Source of the DNA: an uncultured Thermoplasmata archaeon
GTDB lineage: Archaea; Thermoplasmatota; Thermoplasmata; Methanomassiliicoccales; Methanomethylophilaceae
NCBI GenBank assembly: GCA_946545675.1
Contig: CAMNNR010000041.1
Coordinates: 1-8,936, forward strand
Direction of reading: 5' to 3'
DNA length: 8,936 nt
The translations under genes and the position numbers were made by a program. The notes beneath the pieces were generated by a model that saw only the letters and a list, made by a program, of their open reading frames with translations, did no database searches and was not told where the DNA came from. This document shows, piece after piece, positions 1 to 6,952 of this stretch (the first letter of the stretch is position 1; each line of letters begins with the position of its first letter).

Positions 1-755
1 GTCCCGAACACAGGTTCGAGCAGGGTGGTAAGTGCCACGAAAGCCGCCTTCTCGAACTTCAATCCCCAGTTGAAAATCGAATGACCCAGCAGGGTGCAGA
101 AGACAGCAAGGCCGAGGCCGCAGAGGAGGTTGTTCGTACCGCAGTCCAGAGCGGATATGTCGTCTGCTGCTATGATGATCAGCGAGACCAACGCAGCGGT
201 GGAGTAGAGCACCGAGGTGTAGGCGAGGGTAGAGACCCTGCCGCGGACCTTCCTGCCGAAGATGGTGTTCAGAGCGAACATGAAAGCCGATATGAGCGCG
301 AGGCCGTCCCCCAGCAATCCCGTCCCCAGGTTCATGTCGCTCAGGGAGATGATCACGCACCCTCCGAAGGTCACGGCGATGATCGCCCACCCCTTCTTGG
401 ATACACTCTCGCCGAAGAACACAGCCATGATCACGGCAACGAAGAACACGGCGGTATCCGTCAATACCAGACAGGAAGCGATCGAGATATGGTCGAGGGA
501 TTCGAAGTAGGTCGCGAAGTGCACCGCGAATACGATTCCGGACAGGATGCTGAGAAGTACATCCTCCCTCCTCATGCCGAGCAGATCGTCGCCGCAGAGG
601 ATCAGAGTGGCAGGTACCACCACAGCCGACGCGAAGAACATCCTGTAGAACACCAGCACCATGGAGGGGGCATCCGACCATCTCACGAACAATGCGGAGA
701 GCGAGGCCATCAGGGTCGCCGCGACGATGACCGTTCTCCTGACCGCTGTATTCAA
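1..755 (-). CDS. EamA/DMT-family permease, 3' end outside window
   Basis: This is an inner-membrane permease of the drug/metabolite transporter superfamily; the substrate cannot be told from sequence. The minus frame stays open for 251 codons to the window edge. With the usual family length near 290-300 residues, about 40-50 residues and the stop are missing. Two EamA repeats are visible. The first spans residues 8-139, with a hydrophobic start, FVRWSD at 23-28, and the characteristic segment around 92-116 ending in a conserved FFGE. The second starts near 148 (GDGLALISAFMFALNTIFGRK) and reaches LTTLLEPVFG at 242-251. The start is TTG at 755, because an in-frame stop lies three codons upstream and the next ATG (residue 16) would cut into the first membrane helix. 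GGAG lies 11 bases before the TTG. Start choice is less certain than family. Confidence 0.88.
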   Translation of the reverse strand, partial: MNTAVRRTVIVAATLMASLSALFVRWSDAPSMVLVFYRMFFASAVVVPATLILCGDDLLGMRREDVLLSILSGIVFAVHFATYFESLDHISIASCLVLTDTAVFFVAVIMAVFFGESVSKKGWAIIAVTFGGCVIISLSDMNLGTGLLGDGLALISAFMFALNTIFGRKVRGRVSTLAYTSVLYSTAALVSLIIIAADDISALDCGTNNLLCGLGLAVFCTLLGHSIFNWGLKFEKAAFVALTTLLEPVFG

Positions 756-823
756 GAGCCCTCACTCTCCTTCGTGTCACGTCTCGTATACCAGGCAGCG
801 AGTATCGCGCCGGAGACGTTCAT
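752..823 (-). CDS. possible 23-residue upstream ORF overlapping the EamA start
   Basis: An ATG at 823 opens 23 codons that end in TGA at 754-752. The stop shares two bases with the TTG start of the EamA gene (TTGA), a typical layout for translational coupling. The ATG lies about 26 bases downstream of a minus-strand TATA-like box (TTTTATAT, 846-853), so it would be the leaderless start of this transcript. The peptide begins MNVSGAILAAWYTRR, followed by a charged tail ending in SEGS, and resembles no family I recognise. An ATG eight codons further up (847) lies in the TATA box itself and is unlikely. Alternatives are a non-translated leader, or a frameshifted N-terminus of the permease. Confidence 0.35.
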   Translation of the reverse strand: MNVSGAILAAWYTRRDTKESEGS

Positions 824-845
824 GCCCGATAGTTTCCCATCCACC

Positions 846-853
846 ATATAAAA
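846..853 (-). promoter_or_regulatory. TATA-like box for the EamA transcript
   Basis: Read on the minus strand this is TTTTATAT, close to the archaeal box A. A transcript starting about 26 bases downstream would begin near 824, next to the ATG at 823. The same bases read TATAAAA on the plus strand, so the orientation is inferred from the gene layout. Confidence 0.5.
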
Positions 854-914
854 CGATGTATCTGAATCGGCAGAAATCTATTATCCAGCAGATACTTAAC
901 GCGTGTTTAGCGAG

Positions 915-924
915 ATAATATAAA
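915..924 (+). promoter_or_regulatory. TATA box of the NifX-like gene
   Basis: ATAATATAAA lies with its centre about 27 bases before the ATG at 947. This predicts transcription starting at or within a couple of bases of the start codon, which fits the lack of a Shine-Dalgarno sequence. Confidence 0.6.
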
Positions 925-946
925 CGGCCGTAAAGATTCGCTCCTC

Positions 947-1303
947 ATGATAATAGCGGCAACCTATGCGGACGGACAGATCTTCCAGCACTTCGGCCAC
1001 ACCCAGCAGTTCAAACTGTACGAGGTCATCAACGGCGAGATCAAATCTTCCAAGGTGATCGACAACGGGGGGAACGGACACGAAGCCCTCACCGTATACC
1101 TCAGGAACCTCGGTGTCACCAGGCTCATGTGCGGAGGTGTCGGCGGAGGAGCGATCGCAGCCCTTGCGAACATGGGCATCGAGGTCTTCCCCGGACTCGT
1201 CGGGAACCCTGATGACTACGTCTTGAAGATCGCCAGCGGCGAGATGGTCCCCAGTATGAAATCGAACTGCGACCACCACGGCGACCACGGCTGTCATCAT
1301 TGA
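947..1303 (+). CDS. NifX/MTH1175-like iron-molybdenum-cofactor-family protein
   Basis: This 118-residue protein belongs to the dinitrogenase iron-molybdenum cofactor family (NifX, NafY, C-terminal part of NifB, archaeal MTH1175). Members are small ribonuclease-H-like folds; some bind Fe-S or metal clusters, while the free-standing archaeal ones have no settled role. Visible marks are the N-terminal beta strand MIIAATYADG, the family motif IFQHFGHTQQF (12-22), and the glycine-rich turn MCGGVGGGAIAALANMGIEVF (61-81) with C62. The tail at 107-118 is rich in Cys and His (C108, H110, H111, H114, C116, H117, H118) and looks like a metal-binding extension. No nitrogenase genes are nearby, so nitrogen fixation should not be inferred. 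The start is set by the TATA spacing; the transcript looks leaderless and monocistronic. Confidence 0.9.
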   Translation: MIIAATYADGQIFQHFGHTQQFKLYEVINGEIKSSKVIDNGGNGHEALTVYLRNLGVTRLMCGGVGGGAIAALANMGIEVFPGLVGNPDDYVLKIASGEMVPSMKSNCDHHGDHGCHH

Positions 1304-1310
1304 TTCTACA

Positions 1311-1332
1311 GCAGGCGGGGTTTCCCGTCTGC
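1311..1332 (+). terminator. strong hairpin after the NifX-like gene
   Basis: GCAGGCGGG (1311-1319) pairs with CCCGTCTGC (1324-1332) across a four-base loop, giving nine base pairs with one G-U wobble. It begins eight bases after the stop codon. No T-run follows on the plus strand, so a 3'-end stabiliser or processing site is as likely as a terminator. Confidence 0.45.
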
Positions 1333-1421
1333 AAAACCCTTCAAACCGAGACCGGACATCCAAACGCATTTCGAGATGTTGTAAGGGTACTTCCCTATGC
1401 GCATGAGGGCGCGTACGTAAA

Positions 1422-1431
1422 TTATAATATA
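1422..1431 (+). promoter_or_regulatory. TATA box of the MFS/surface-protein operon
   Basis: TTATAATATA lies with its centre about 27 bases before the ATG at 1454, predicting a leaderless or nearly leaderless transcript. Two copies of GCGCGTA (1409-1415 and 1433-1439) flank the box 24 bases apart. They could be operator half-sites but no regulator is identified. Confidence 0.6.
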
Positions 1432-1453
1432 TGCGCGTAAACTGGGGGACTCG

Positions 1454-2974
1454 ATGTCGTTGGATCCCGAGTTGAAATCGAAGTTCCCTTCGCTGTTCCT
1501 TCTTTCGTTCAGCACGTTCTTCGTCTGCGTACCTGCAGCCTTCACTCAGGTGATCTCCTTCGACCTGATGCTCGAACTCAACGCGTTCCCTTCCACCCTG
1601 TACGCGTGGACCTTCCCCGCCTTCGTGGCAGGCGAATGTGCCTCCATGGCCCTCTGTGCCTGCCTGATCGACAGGTGGGGGAGGAAGCAGCCCTATCTTC
1701 TGGGTTCGGTCATCTTCGTGGTGTTTACGATGCTCTGCGCCCTATGCACGGAGATGGCTCCGTTCGTGATCTTCAGGGCAGTGCAGGGATTCGGTGCGGG
1801 ATTCGTCATCGTCACCTGCATCGCGCAGATCTACTTCGACGTGCCCAATAAGAAATTCAGGTACACCGCCAACGGTATAATGTCCCTCGGTTTCGGTCTC
1901 GGAATGCTCACCGGAATCTTCGCGGGAAGGGCGGCCGTGGATACCATCGGATGGCAGCCCGTGTTCTGGGTGCTGGCGGTGCTGCAGGCCCTCGTCACCC
2001 GTCCCGCCATGGACATCCTGGCACACGGCGAGACCAGTACCATGAAGGCTGACATCCCGGGAGCCATCGTGCTCTCGGTATGGGCAGGATTCTTCGTCTA
2101 CTTCCTGCAAAAGATCAGCGCGGAATGGTCACCCTATTCCACCGAGGCCATGGGCGGATACATGCTGATCCTCACCCTCTTCCTGCTGTTCTTGTTCGTG
2201 GAGGTGAAGAACCCCCACTCCGTCTTCCACCGCAAACTCCACGGCGGGAGGCTGATGGTGGGCTCCCTCATCTTCATCGTCTTGTTAGGTGCCATCGATA
2301 TGGGTGCGGTGGGGTGCATGGTGAAGATCGCCCTCTTCACCTATCAGATGTCCGTTCTCGAAGCGGCACCCTTCTTCATCATCATGGTCGTGGGTGCCGC
2401 CACCACTGCGATAGCGATATCCGAGAAGATAGACGAGACCGGCCACCTCCCGTGGCTCCTCCTCAGTGCTGTATTGTCGCCCATCGCGTTGCTCTCCATG
2501 CTCCTGGTGAGACCGGAGGACCCTTCGTTCATGTTCGCGCTCCACCTGTTCCTCCTAGGTCTCGCCATAGGGTGCCTCGTATCCATGCTCAACGCCACCA
2601 TCCAGAACCGTACCAACCCCGATAACAACGGTGCCTACATCTCCTTCGCCATCATGTACCGTACAGTGGCCCTTTGGCTCGGTTACAATTTCTACACGAC
2701 CATCACCAACGTCTACATGAAGGACAAGATCGGAGAGACCATCGACTACTGGAATTCGGTCCTTCCCGTGAGTCTTCCCTCCGATACAGGATTGGCGAAC
2801 CTCCTGGTTACGCCTCTGAGGGAGGTCATCATGATGATCCCGGGCCTTGATATGGACATCGCCACCATCTTCGCAGACGGTGCCGCGCTTGCGCTCGTGG
2901 CAGGCGCAGTGATATTCGCAGTCGTCGCGATCCCGACCGCATTGCTCCTCGTCGGGAAGGAGAAGACACTATGA
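1454..2974 (+). CDS. MFS exporter, 14-TM (DHA2-like) type
   Basis: This 506-residue polytopic membrane protein of the major facilitator superfamily probably works as a proton-driven exporter. Its length and hydrophobic pattern fit the 14-helix DHA2 group better than 12-helix members. The loop-2/3 motif A is clear as DRWGRKQ (73-79). Motif B is FRAVQGFGAG (107-116) with R108. The motif C region lies at 146-158 (GFGLGMLTGIFAG) but lacks the usual GPxxGG core, followed by GWQPVFW at 166-172. This suggests an unusual substrate or altered coupling. N- and C-terminal ends are short and charged, with no signal peptide. The only good start is the ATG at 1454. The stop overlaps the start of the next gene by ATGA, and GGAG for that gene lies within this one's last codons. 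Substrate unknown. Confidence 0.88.
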   Translation: MSLDPELKSKFPSLFLLSFSTFFVCVPAAFTQVISFDLMLELNAFPSTLYAWTFPAFVAGECASMALCACLIDRWGRKQPYLLGSVIFVVFTMLCALCTEMAPFVIFRAVQGFGAGFVIVTCIAQIYFDVPNKKFRYTANGIMSLGFGLGMLTGIFAGRAAVDTIGWQPVFWVLAVLQALVTRPAMDILAHGETSTMKADIPGAIVLSVWAGFFVYFLQKISAEWSPYSTEAMGGYMLILTLFLLFLFVEVKNPHSVFHRKLHGGRLMVGSLIFIVLLGAIDMGAVGCMVKIALFTYQMSVLEAAPFFIIMVVGAATTAIAISEKIDETGHLPWLLLSAVLSPIALLSMLLVRPEDPSFMFALHLFLLGLAIGCLVSMLNATIQNRTNPDNNGAYISFAIMYRTVALWLGYNFYTTITNVYMKDKIGETIDYWNSVLPVSLPSDTGLANLLVTPLREVIMMIPGLDMDIATIFADGAALALVAGAVIFAVVAIPTALLLVGKEKTL

Positions 2975-5607
2975 GCCGCATCGCCCCCGTATCCGTAGCG
3001 GTGCTGCTCTGTTTCCTCGCAGCATTCGCAATATCCTCTCCCTCTTCGGATGCCGCATCGGATATCCACTTCAGCGGGGATCACGTCTTCACGGATGACG
3101 AATCGTATCCCGATGGGTCCACCATAATCATCGATTCCGGAGCGAAGGTGAACGTAGGTTCCTTCACCTGGACCATCGGGAAGAATTCGAGCATCAAGTT
3201 CGAAGGTGCGGCCGAGATAACCTGTACCACAGGTAAGATCTCCGTCGGTGCCGACACCTCCCTGACCATGTTCGGGACCCTGATCAAGGGTTTCACGTAT
3301 GATGCGGAATACACCTTCGACGGCACCGCGGTGTTCTCCGGAGTCTCCTCGCAGACCAGTCCCGCAATCAGTTTCTCGGATGCCGGCACAGTGCTCACAA
3401 TCAGCTGGGAGCAGTCCAAGATGGAGATCACCGACTTCCTGATGTATCAGGAACTAAACGGGGACGACCTCTCACGTATAGTGGGATTCTCGGCGTTCAG
3501 ATACACCAGTTCCGTCTACGAGAGCGAGAAACTGGTCTCCAGCAAGATCATCGAGGTGGCCGCCGGAGAGACCGATAAGACGATCATGGGAACCATTCAC
3601 GTCAGTGCAAATACCGCAGACGTGACCTTCGGCACATTGAACGAGGTGAAGGTAACCTCCCGCTACACGGAATCGGACCTGGTCAGCACCACCACAGTCA
3701 AGCAGATCACCGGTTTGCAGGCATCCATTGCAGCTACCGGCATGGCCCATATCACGGCCTCCGCAGAACAGATCGATATCGTGAAATCCGTTGCTGGCAA
3801 GGAGAGTAACAGTATTTCCCTGGCAGATGTCGACGTTGACACCAACCTCAACATCCGTACACTGTTCAAGATAGTGGTAGAGGGAGTGGAGGGATCATCC
3901 CCCGATTGGCTTGAGGACCTGGGACTCACCGCCGCATCCTGTACTATCAAAGACATCAGTCTCGGTACTACCACGAACCTCACTTCGCTCTCCCTCACTA
4001 TCGACAAGGATGCTACCGATTATCTCACTGTGGTCGCGAACGAGGGCGACAGCAAATTCACTGTCACCGCCTCGGAAGTGGTGTTCACCAAGTTCGGAAT
4101 CAACCGCTATATGGAAATCAGCCTGGAAGCAACGGTGCAGGACCTTACCGTCAAGAAGGAGGTCTCGGGTGCCCTTGCCTCCAAGACGACCCTCACCAAC
4201 CTGGGTCTGAAAGTGGAGGATCTGGACCTCAAGACCATGTTCATGCTGTACTCGAGGACAGGTACCAAAGCGATACAGCACCTGCTGGACAGCAGCGACA
4301 AGGTCGACCTCAAAGCCGATTCCCTTACCATGGACACCAACGGAGACGGTGTCGATGACGCCACCATCGCAACCCTGTCAGCCGTGTTCCTCACCAACAC
4401 CCTGAAGCTCTATACGATGACCGTGGAGTTCGGTTCACTGGATGCATCCATCCCCATCAACGATAAGACCGCTACAGTCAAATTCGGAAAGACCGGGCTG
4501 TATATGGAGAGCTCCGGTTCCATGTCCCAGTGTCTCGATTTCCTGCTAAGCGGTTCCGATTTCACCTCCGACGCGCATGCGGAGATCCGTCTGAACCTTT
4601 CCGGGTTCACGTTATCATATCCCATCGAAGGTGGTACCGTATCCCTCGAAGGTACGCCCTCCTCCGCCACCACTCCGCCGGATGCCACCATGATGATATC
4701 CATGAACCACTCCGAGATCCTGAAGGCTACGACCCTGTCCGGGAAGATCACCTACATCGGCCATACCGTCACCGCAGAGGTTCACAAGGCCTATACCGAA
4801 CCCGCAGGTAATTTGGACCTTGTCCTGAAGACCCGTGACGGTTCGGCATCGTTCGAGTTCGAGTTCGGCAGCGGCATAGGTTTCTCCGTCAATCTGAACG
4901 TCCCCTGGACCTTCGAACTCCAGTATTACGGTATCAGCATACAGGCCGATGCGGGAGTGTCCAACATCTCCCTCACCCACGGTAGGCTCGGAGTGGACGG
5001 GTTCGACATCACCTCGACCGGAGCACTGGGCATCCCCGCACTTCTGTCCCAGAAGGATTTCACGCTGGATACCAGGCTGACGATGGAGGTCAATTCCCTC
5101 AAGGTGTATACCGACAATCGCTCTTCGCTCCGTGCCGATATCTCGGACATGGAATTCGAGGTAAGGAAGATCAGTGCCGATGTGAGGCACGGCGTCAGTA
5201 TCGATGCCGCCCTGCAGAAGATCATCGCTTCCTACGTCGCTGCCGACGGAAGCTTGGTGGAGAAATCACTAGGTCACCTCAACCTGTCGAAGGACCTGTC
5301 GGGTGCGGAGAAGGGGAAGGGACTGCTCGAGACCGTCATGGTCTGGGTCCTCGTCATCAGTGCCGTCGGTTTCGTCGTTCTCGCCGCTATGCTCATTAGG
5401 CTCAGGATAAAGGAGCCGGAGCTGTTCGCCTTCAACGAGCACACCGATGAGGGAACAACAGCCGAGACCGTCCCTGAAGGTGATAATCCTGAGGGATCGG
5501 AAGAAACCGCAGTTGAGACTGAAAAGGGTCCTGCAGAAGACGCAGGCGAGATGAGGGAACAGACCGAAGAGAACCATTCCGAACCGCAAGACGGGGAATC
5601 GGAATGA
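2971..5607 (+). CDS. large secreted beta-rich protein, C-terminal membrane anchor, acidic cytosolic tail
   Basis: I do not recognise a named family for this 878-residue protein. Residues 1-29 are a signal peptide (basic start, hydrophobic core 6-21, probable cleavage after SDAA). Residues 31-125 look like short solenoid turns (DGSTIIIDSGAKV at 48-60). The rest of the ectodomain alternates hydrophobic and polar residues, as long amphipathic beta sheets do. A unit near 284-410 recurs at 409-535, anchored by DTNLNIRTLF (290-299) and VEDLDLKTMF (415-424). A calcium-loop-like DTNGDGVDD lies at 455-463. A single membrane span covers about 787-809, and then about 65 residues with 23 Asp/Glu and 3 Lys/Arg face the cytosol. 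It is translationally coupled to the MFS exporter (ATGA overlap; GGAG 8 bases before ATG), implying a joint role. A surface adhesin-like protein is the main alternative. Confidence 0.85.
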   Translation: MSRIAPVSVAVLLCFLAAFAISSPSSDAASDIHFSGDHVFTDDESYPDGSTIIIDSGAKVNVGSFTWTIGKNSSIKFEGAAEITCTTGKISVGADTSLTMFGTLIKGFTYDAEYTFDGTAVFSGVSSQTSPAISFSDAGTVLTISWEQSKMEITDFLMYQELNGDDLSRIVGFSAFRYTSSVYESEKLVSSKIIEVAAGETDKTIMGTIHVSANTADVTFGTLNEVKVTSRYTESDLVSTTTVKQITGLQASIAATGMAHITASAEQIDIVKSVAGKESNSISLADVDVDTNLNIRTLFKIVVEGVEGSSPDWLEDLGLTAASCTIKDISLGTTTNLTSLSLTIDKDATDYLTVVANEGDSKFTVTASEVVFTKFGINRYMEISLEATVQDLTVKKEVSGALASKTTLTNLGLKVEDLDLKTMFMLYSRTGTKAIQHLLDSSDKVDLKADSLTMDTNGDGVDDATIATLSAVFLTNTLKLYTMTVEFGSLDASIPINDKTATVKFGKTGLYMESSGSMSQCLDFLLSGSDFTSDAHAEIRLNLSGFTLSYPIEGGTVSLEGTPSSATTPPDATMMISMNHSEILKATTLSGKITYIGHTVTAEVHKAYTEPAGNLDLVLKTRDGSASFEFEFGSGIGFSVNLNVPWTFELQYYGISIQADAGVSNISLTHGRLGVDGFDITSTGALGIPALLSQKDFTLDTRLTMEVNSLKVYTDNRSSLRADISDMEFEVRKISADVRHGVSIDAALQKIIASYVAADGSLVEKSLGHLNLSKDLSGAEKGKGLLETVMVWVLVISAVGFVVLAAMLIRLRIKEPELFAFNEHTDEGTTAETVPEGDNPEGSEETAVETEKGPAEDAGEMREQTEENHSEPQDGESE
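3826..4577 (+). repeat. tandem repeat of about 125 residues in the surface protein
   Basis: At the protein level, DTNLNIRTLF (290-299) and VEDLDLKTMF (415-424) align at a spacing of 125 residues. Each is followed by an amphipathic helix-like stretch (PDWLEDL; QHLLDSS) and beta strands. A weaker third copy may begin near GLYMESSGSMSQCLDFLLSG (509-528). DNA identity between copies is low, so the duplication is old. Boundaries are approximate. Confidence 0.45.
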
Positions 5608-5649
5608 ACCCTCTGGGTCTATGATTTAAGCTAGTTCTGATCCCGGGAC

Positions 5650-5784
5650 TCACAGGCCTCTCTTCATCGATCTGATGCGTCCCAGGTATCTGATGTCTCC
5701 GTGTTCGATCTCGTCTTTCAAGGCTCTGACGATACGCTTCTTGTCCCGATGGTTTCCGGTATTGACAGATAACGGGCAGCACAA
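5650..5784 (-). CDS. doubtful small ORF, 44 residues, basic
   Basis: On the minus strand a frame runs to TGA at 5652-5650. The part outside the SLC13 gene reads like a real charged helical protein (HRDKKRIVRALKDEIEHGD, then RYLGRIRSMKRGL), with codons ending mostly in C, G or A like its neighbours. The only start in that part is TTG at 5784. There is no clear Shine-Dalgarno sequence and no well-placed TATA box. The open frame continues upstream to an ATG at 5922, but that stretch is antisense to the permease. A CPLC motif lies just above the TTG. It may be a small gene, the remnant 3' end of a lost gene, or chance. No family recognised. Confidence 0.28.
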   Translation of the reverse strand: MCCPLSVNTGNHRDKKRIVRALKDEIEHGDIRYLGRIRSMKRGL

Positions 5785-5799
5785 AGGACATGGAAACCG

Positions 5800-5805
5800 T
5801 AAATA
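5800..5805 (+). promoter_or_regulatory. TATA-like box of the SLC13 permease
   Basis: TAAATA, preceded by the purine-rich GAAACC (possible BRE, 5793-5798), lies with its centre 25 bases before the ATG at 5828. This spacing fixes the start codon and predicts a leaderless transcript. Confidence 0.5.
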
Positions 5806-5827
5806 CCCCTCGCCAATACACGGGATT

Positions 5828-6949
5828 ATGGAATTGGGTGCCTGGGTCAGGAACAATTGTCTTCTGACGATATCCGCCATTCTTGCGGCGGTATCTTTCG
5901 TCCTGGTCCCAATCGATACCATCGTGTCCTATGATTATTGGAGGATTCTCCTCACCATCGGGACACTTCTTTGTTTCCTGTTAATCGTCGCAGGCCTGCG
6001 GGAATGCGCGGTGCTAGACGTATTCGCCAAACGCGCGGTGGGGAGGATAACCTCGGTCACCTCCCTGTGTCTGGTACTTGTGTTCCTGCCGTTCTTCTTC
6101 GCAATGCTCTTCACGAATGATGTAGCGCTGGTGACCATGATCCCGTTGGCTATCGTCATGCTCGATAGGGCGGGTATGAGGGGACACATACCTTTGGTGA
6201 TCGTCCTTCAGACCGCCGCCGCCAACGTGGGAGGTTCTCTCACCCCCTTCGGGAACCCCCACAACCTCTACATCTACAACCTAAAGGATGTGTACGGTTT
6301 CTCCCTCATGGATTTCCTTTCCGCATTGTTCCCCGTGGTCGCGACGGGGGCGGTGGTGATATTGATCATGACCCTGCTCGTGAAACACAGGCCGTTGGAG
6401 GCAGATGCGGGAGGAGAGGTATCTATAACCGATAAAGGGACGGCAATCGCACTTGCGGTATTGTTCATTCTGTCGGTGCTGACGGTGGTTACAGGTTTCC
6501 CGCTGATCGTCACTTTGCTGGTGGTAGTGGCGGTAATCACCTGGAGGATGCCCCGTGTGTTCCTGAAAACCGATTACACCATACTGTTCGTTTTCTTCTT
6601 CCTCTTCGTGTTCGTCAACAGCGTGGCGAACATCGGGTCCGTAAGGGGATTCCTCGTGGATTCGTTATCGGCAGAACCGCTCCTGACATCCGTGTTGGTG
6701 AGTCAGTTCACCAGCAACCTCCCTGCGGCAGTGATGCTTCAACCGTTCACGGACCGCTGGGATGCGGTACTGGTGGGAACGGATATTGGATGCTTCGGAA
6801 CACCGATCGCATCCATGGCCAACGTGCTGGCGATAAGGTTCTACCTGAGGGAGAGGGATGCGGATCCCAGGAAGTTCTTCGGAATCTTTGCGGTAGTGAA
6901 CGTGCTGATGATAGCAGTGATGTGTGCTGGATGGTACCTCTTCGGATGA
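5828..6949 (+). CDS. SLC13 / ArsB-NhaD-type ion permease
   Basis: This 373-residue permease of the ion transporter superfamily moves an anion or exchanges Na+/H+; family members carry dicarboxylates, sulfate, arsenite or sodium. Both re-entrant-loop signatures are present: NVGGSLTPFGNPHN (133-146) in the first half, and SNLPAAVMLQPF (296-307) with GTDIGCFGTPIASMANVLA (317-335) in the second. About ten hydrophobic spans are visible. I chose ATG 5828 over the in-frame ATG 5675 because the extra 51 residues are basic, non-membrane and unlike the family, and because a TATA box sits 25 bases before 5828. No arsR, arsenate reductase or other arsenic gene is in view, so arsenite export is not supported. 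The stop is three bases from the stop of the convergent TetR gene. Confidence 0.87.
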   Translation: MELGAWVRNNCLLTISAILAAVSFVLVPIDTIVSYDYWRILLTIGTLLCFLLIVAGLRECAVLDVFAKRAVGRITSVTSLCLVLVFLPFFFAMLFTNDVALVTMIPLAIVMLDRAGMRGHIPLVIVLQTAAANVGGSLTPFGNPHNLYIYNLKDVYGFSLMDFLSALFPVVATGAVVILIMTLLVKHRPLEADAGGEVSITDKGTAIALAVLFILSVLTVVTGFPLIVTLLVVVAVITWRMPRVFLKTDYTILFVFFFLFVFVNSVANIGSVRGFLVDSLSAEPLLTSVLVSQFTSNLPAAVMLQPFTDRWDAVLVGTDIGCFGTPIASMANVLAIRFYLRERDADPRKFFGIFAVVNVLMIAVMCAGWYLFG

Positions 6950-6952
6950 TGC

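Noticed and set aside
81..851. Long plus-strand frame of 256 codons
   Set aside because: It is antisense to the EamA permease. Its product is very rich in Gly, Glu, His and Arg with no domain, while the opposite strand gives a clear two-repeat membrane protein.
896..1369. Minus-strand frame of 157 codons over the NifX-like gene
   Set aside because: The plus-strand product has the family motifs and a TATA box at the right distance; the minus product has none.
5432..5821. Minus-strand frame of 129 codons
   Set aside because: It is mostly antisense to the acidic tail of the surface protein, giving an Arg-rich product typical of a shadow frame.
5675..5827. 51-residue N-terminal extension of the SLC13 permease
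   Set aside because: It is in frame, but basic and non-membrane. The TATA box at 5800-5805 lies inside it, and ATG 5828 begins the family-like sequence.
5828..6949. Arsenite pump reading of the SLC13 gene
   Set aside because: The signature loops fit the superfamily generally, and no arsenic resistance gene or ArsR regulator is in the window.
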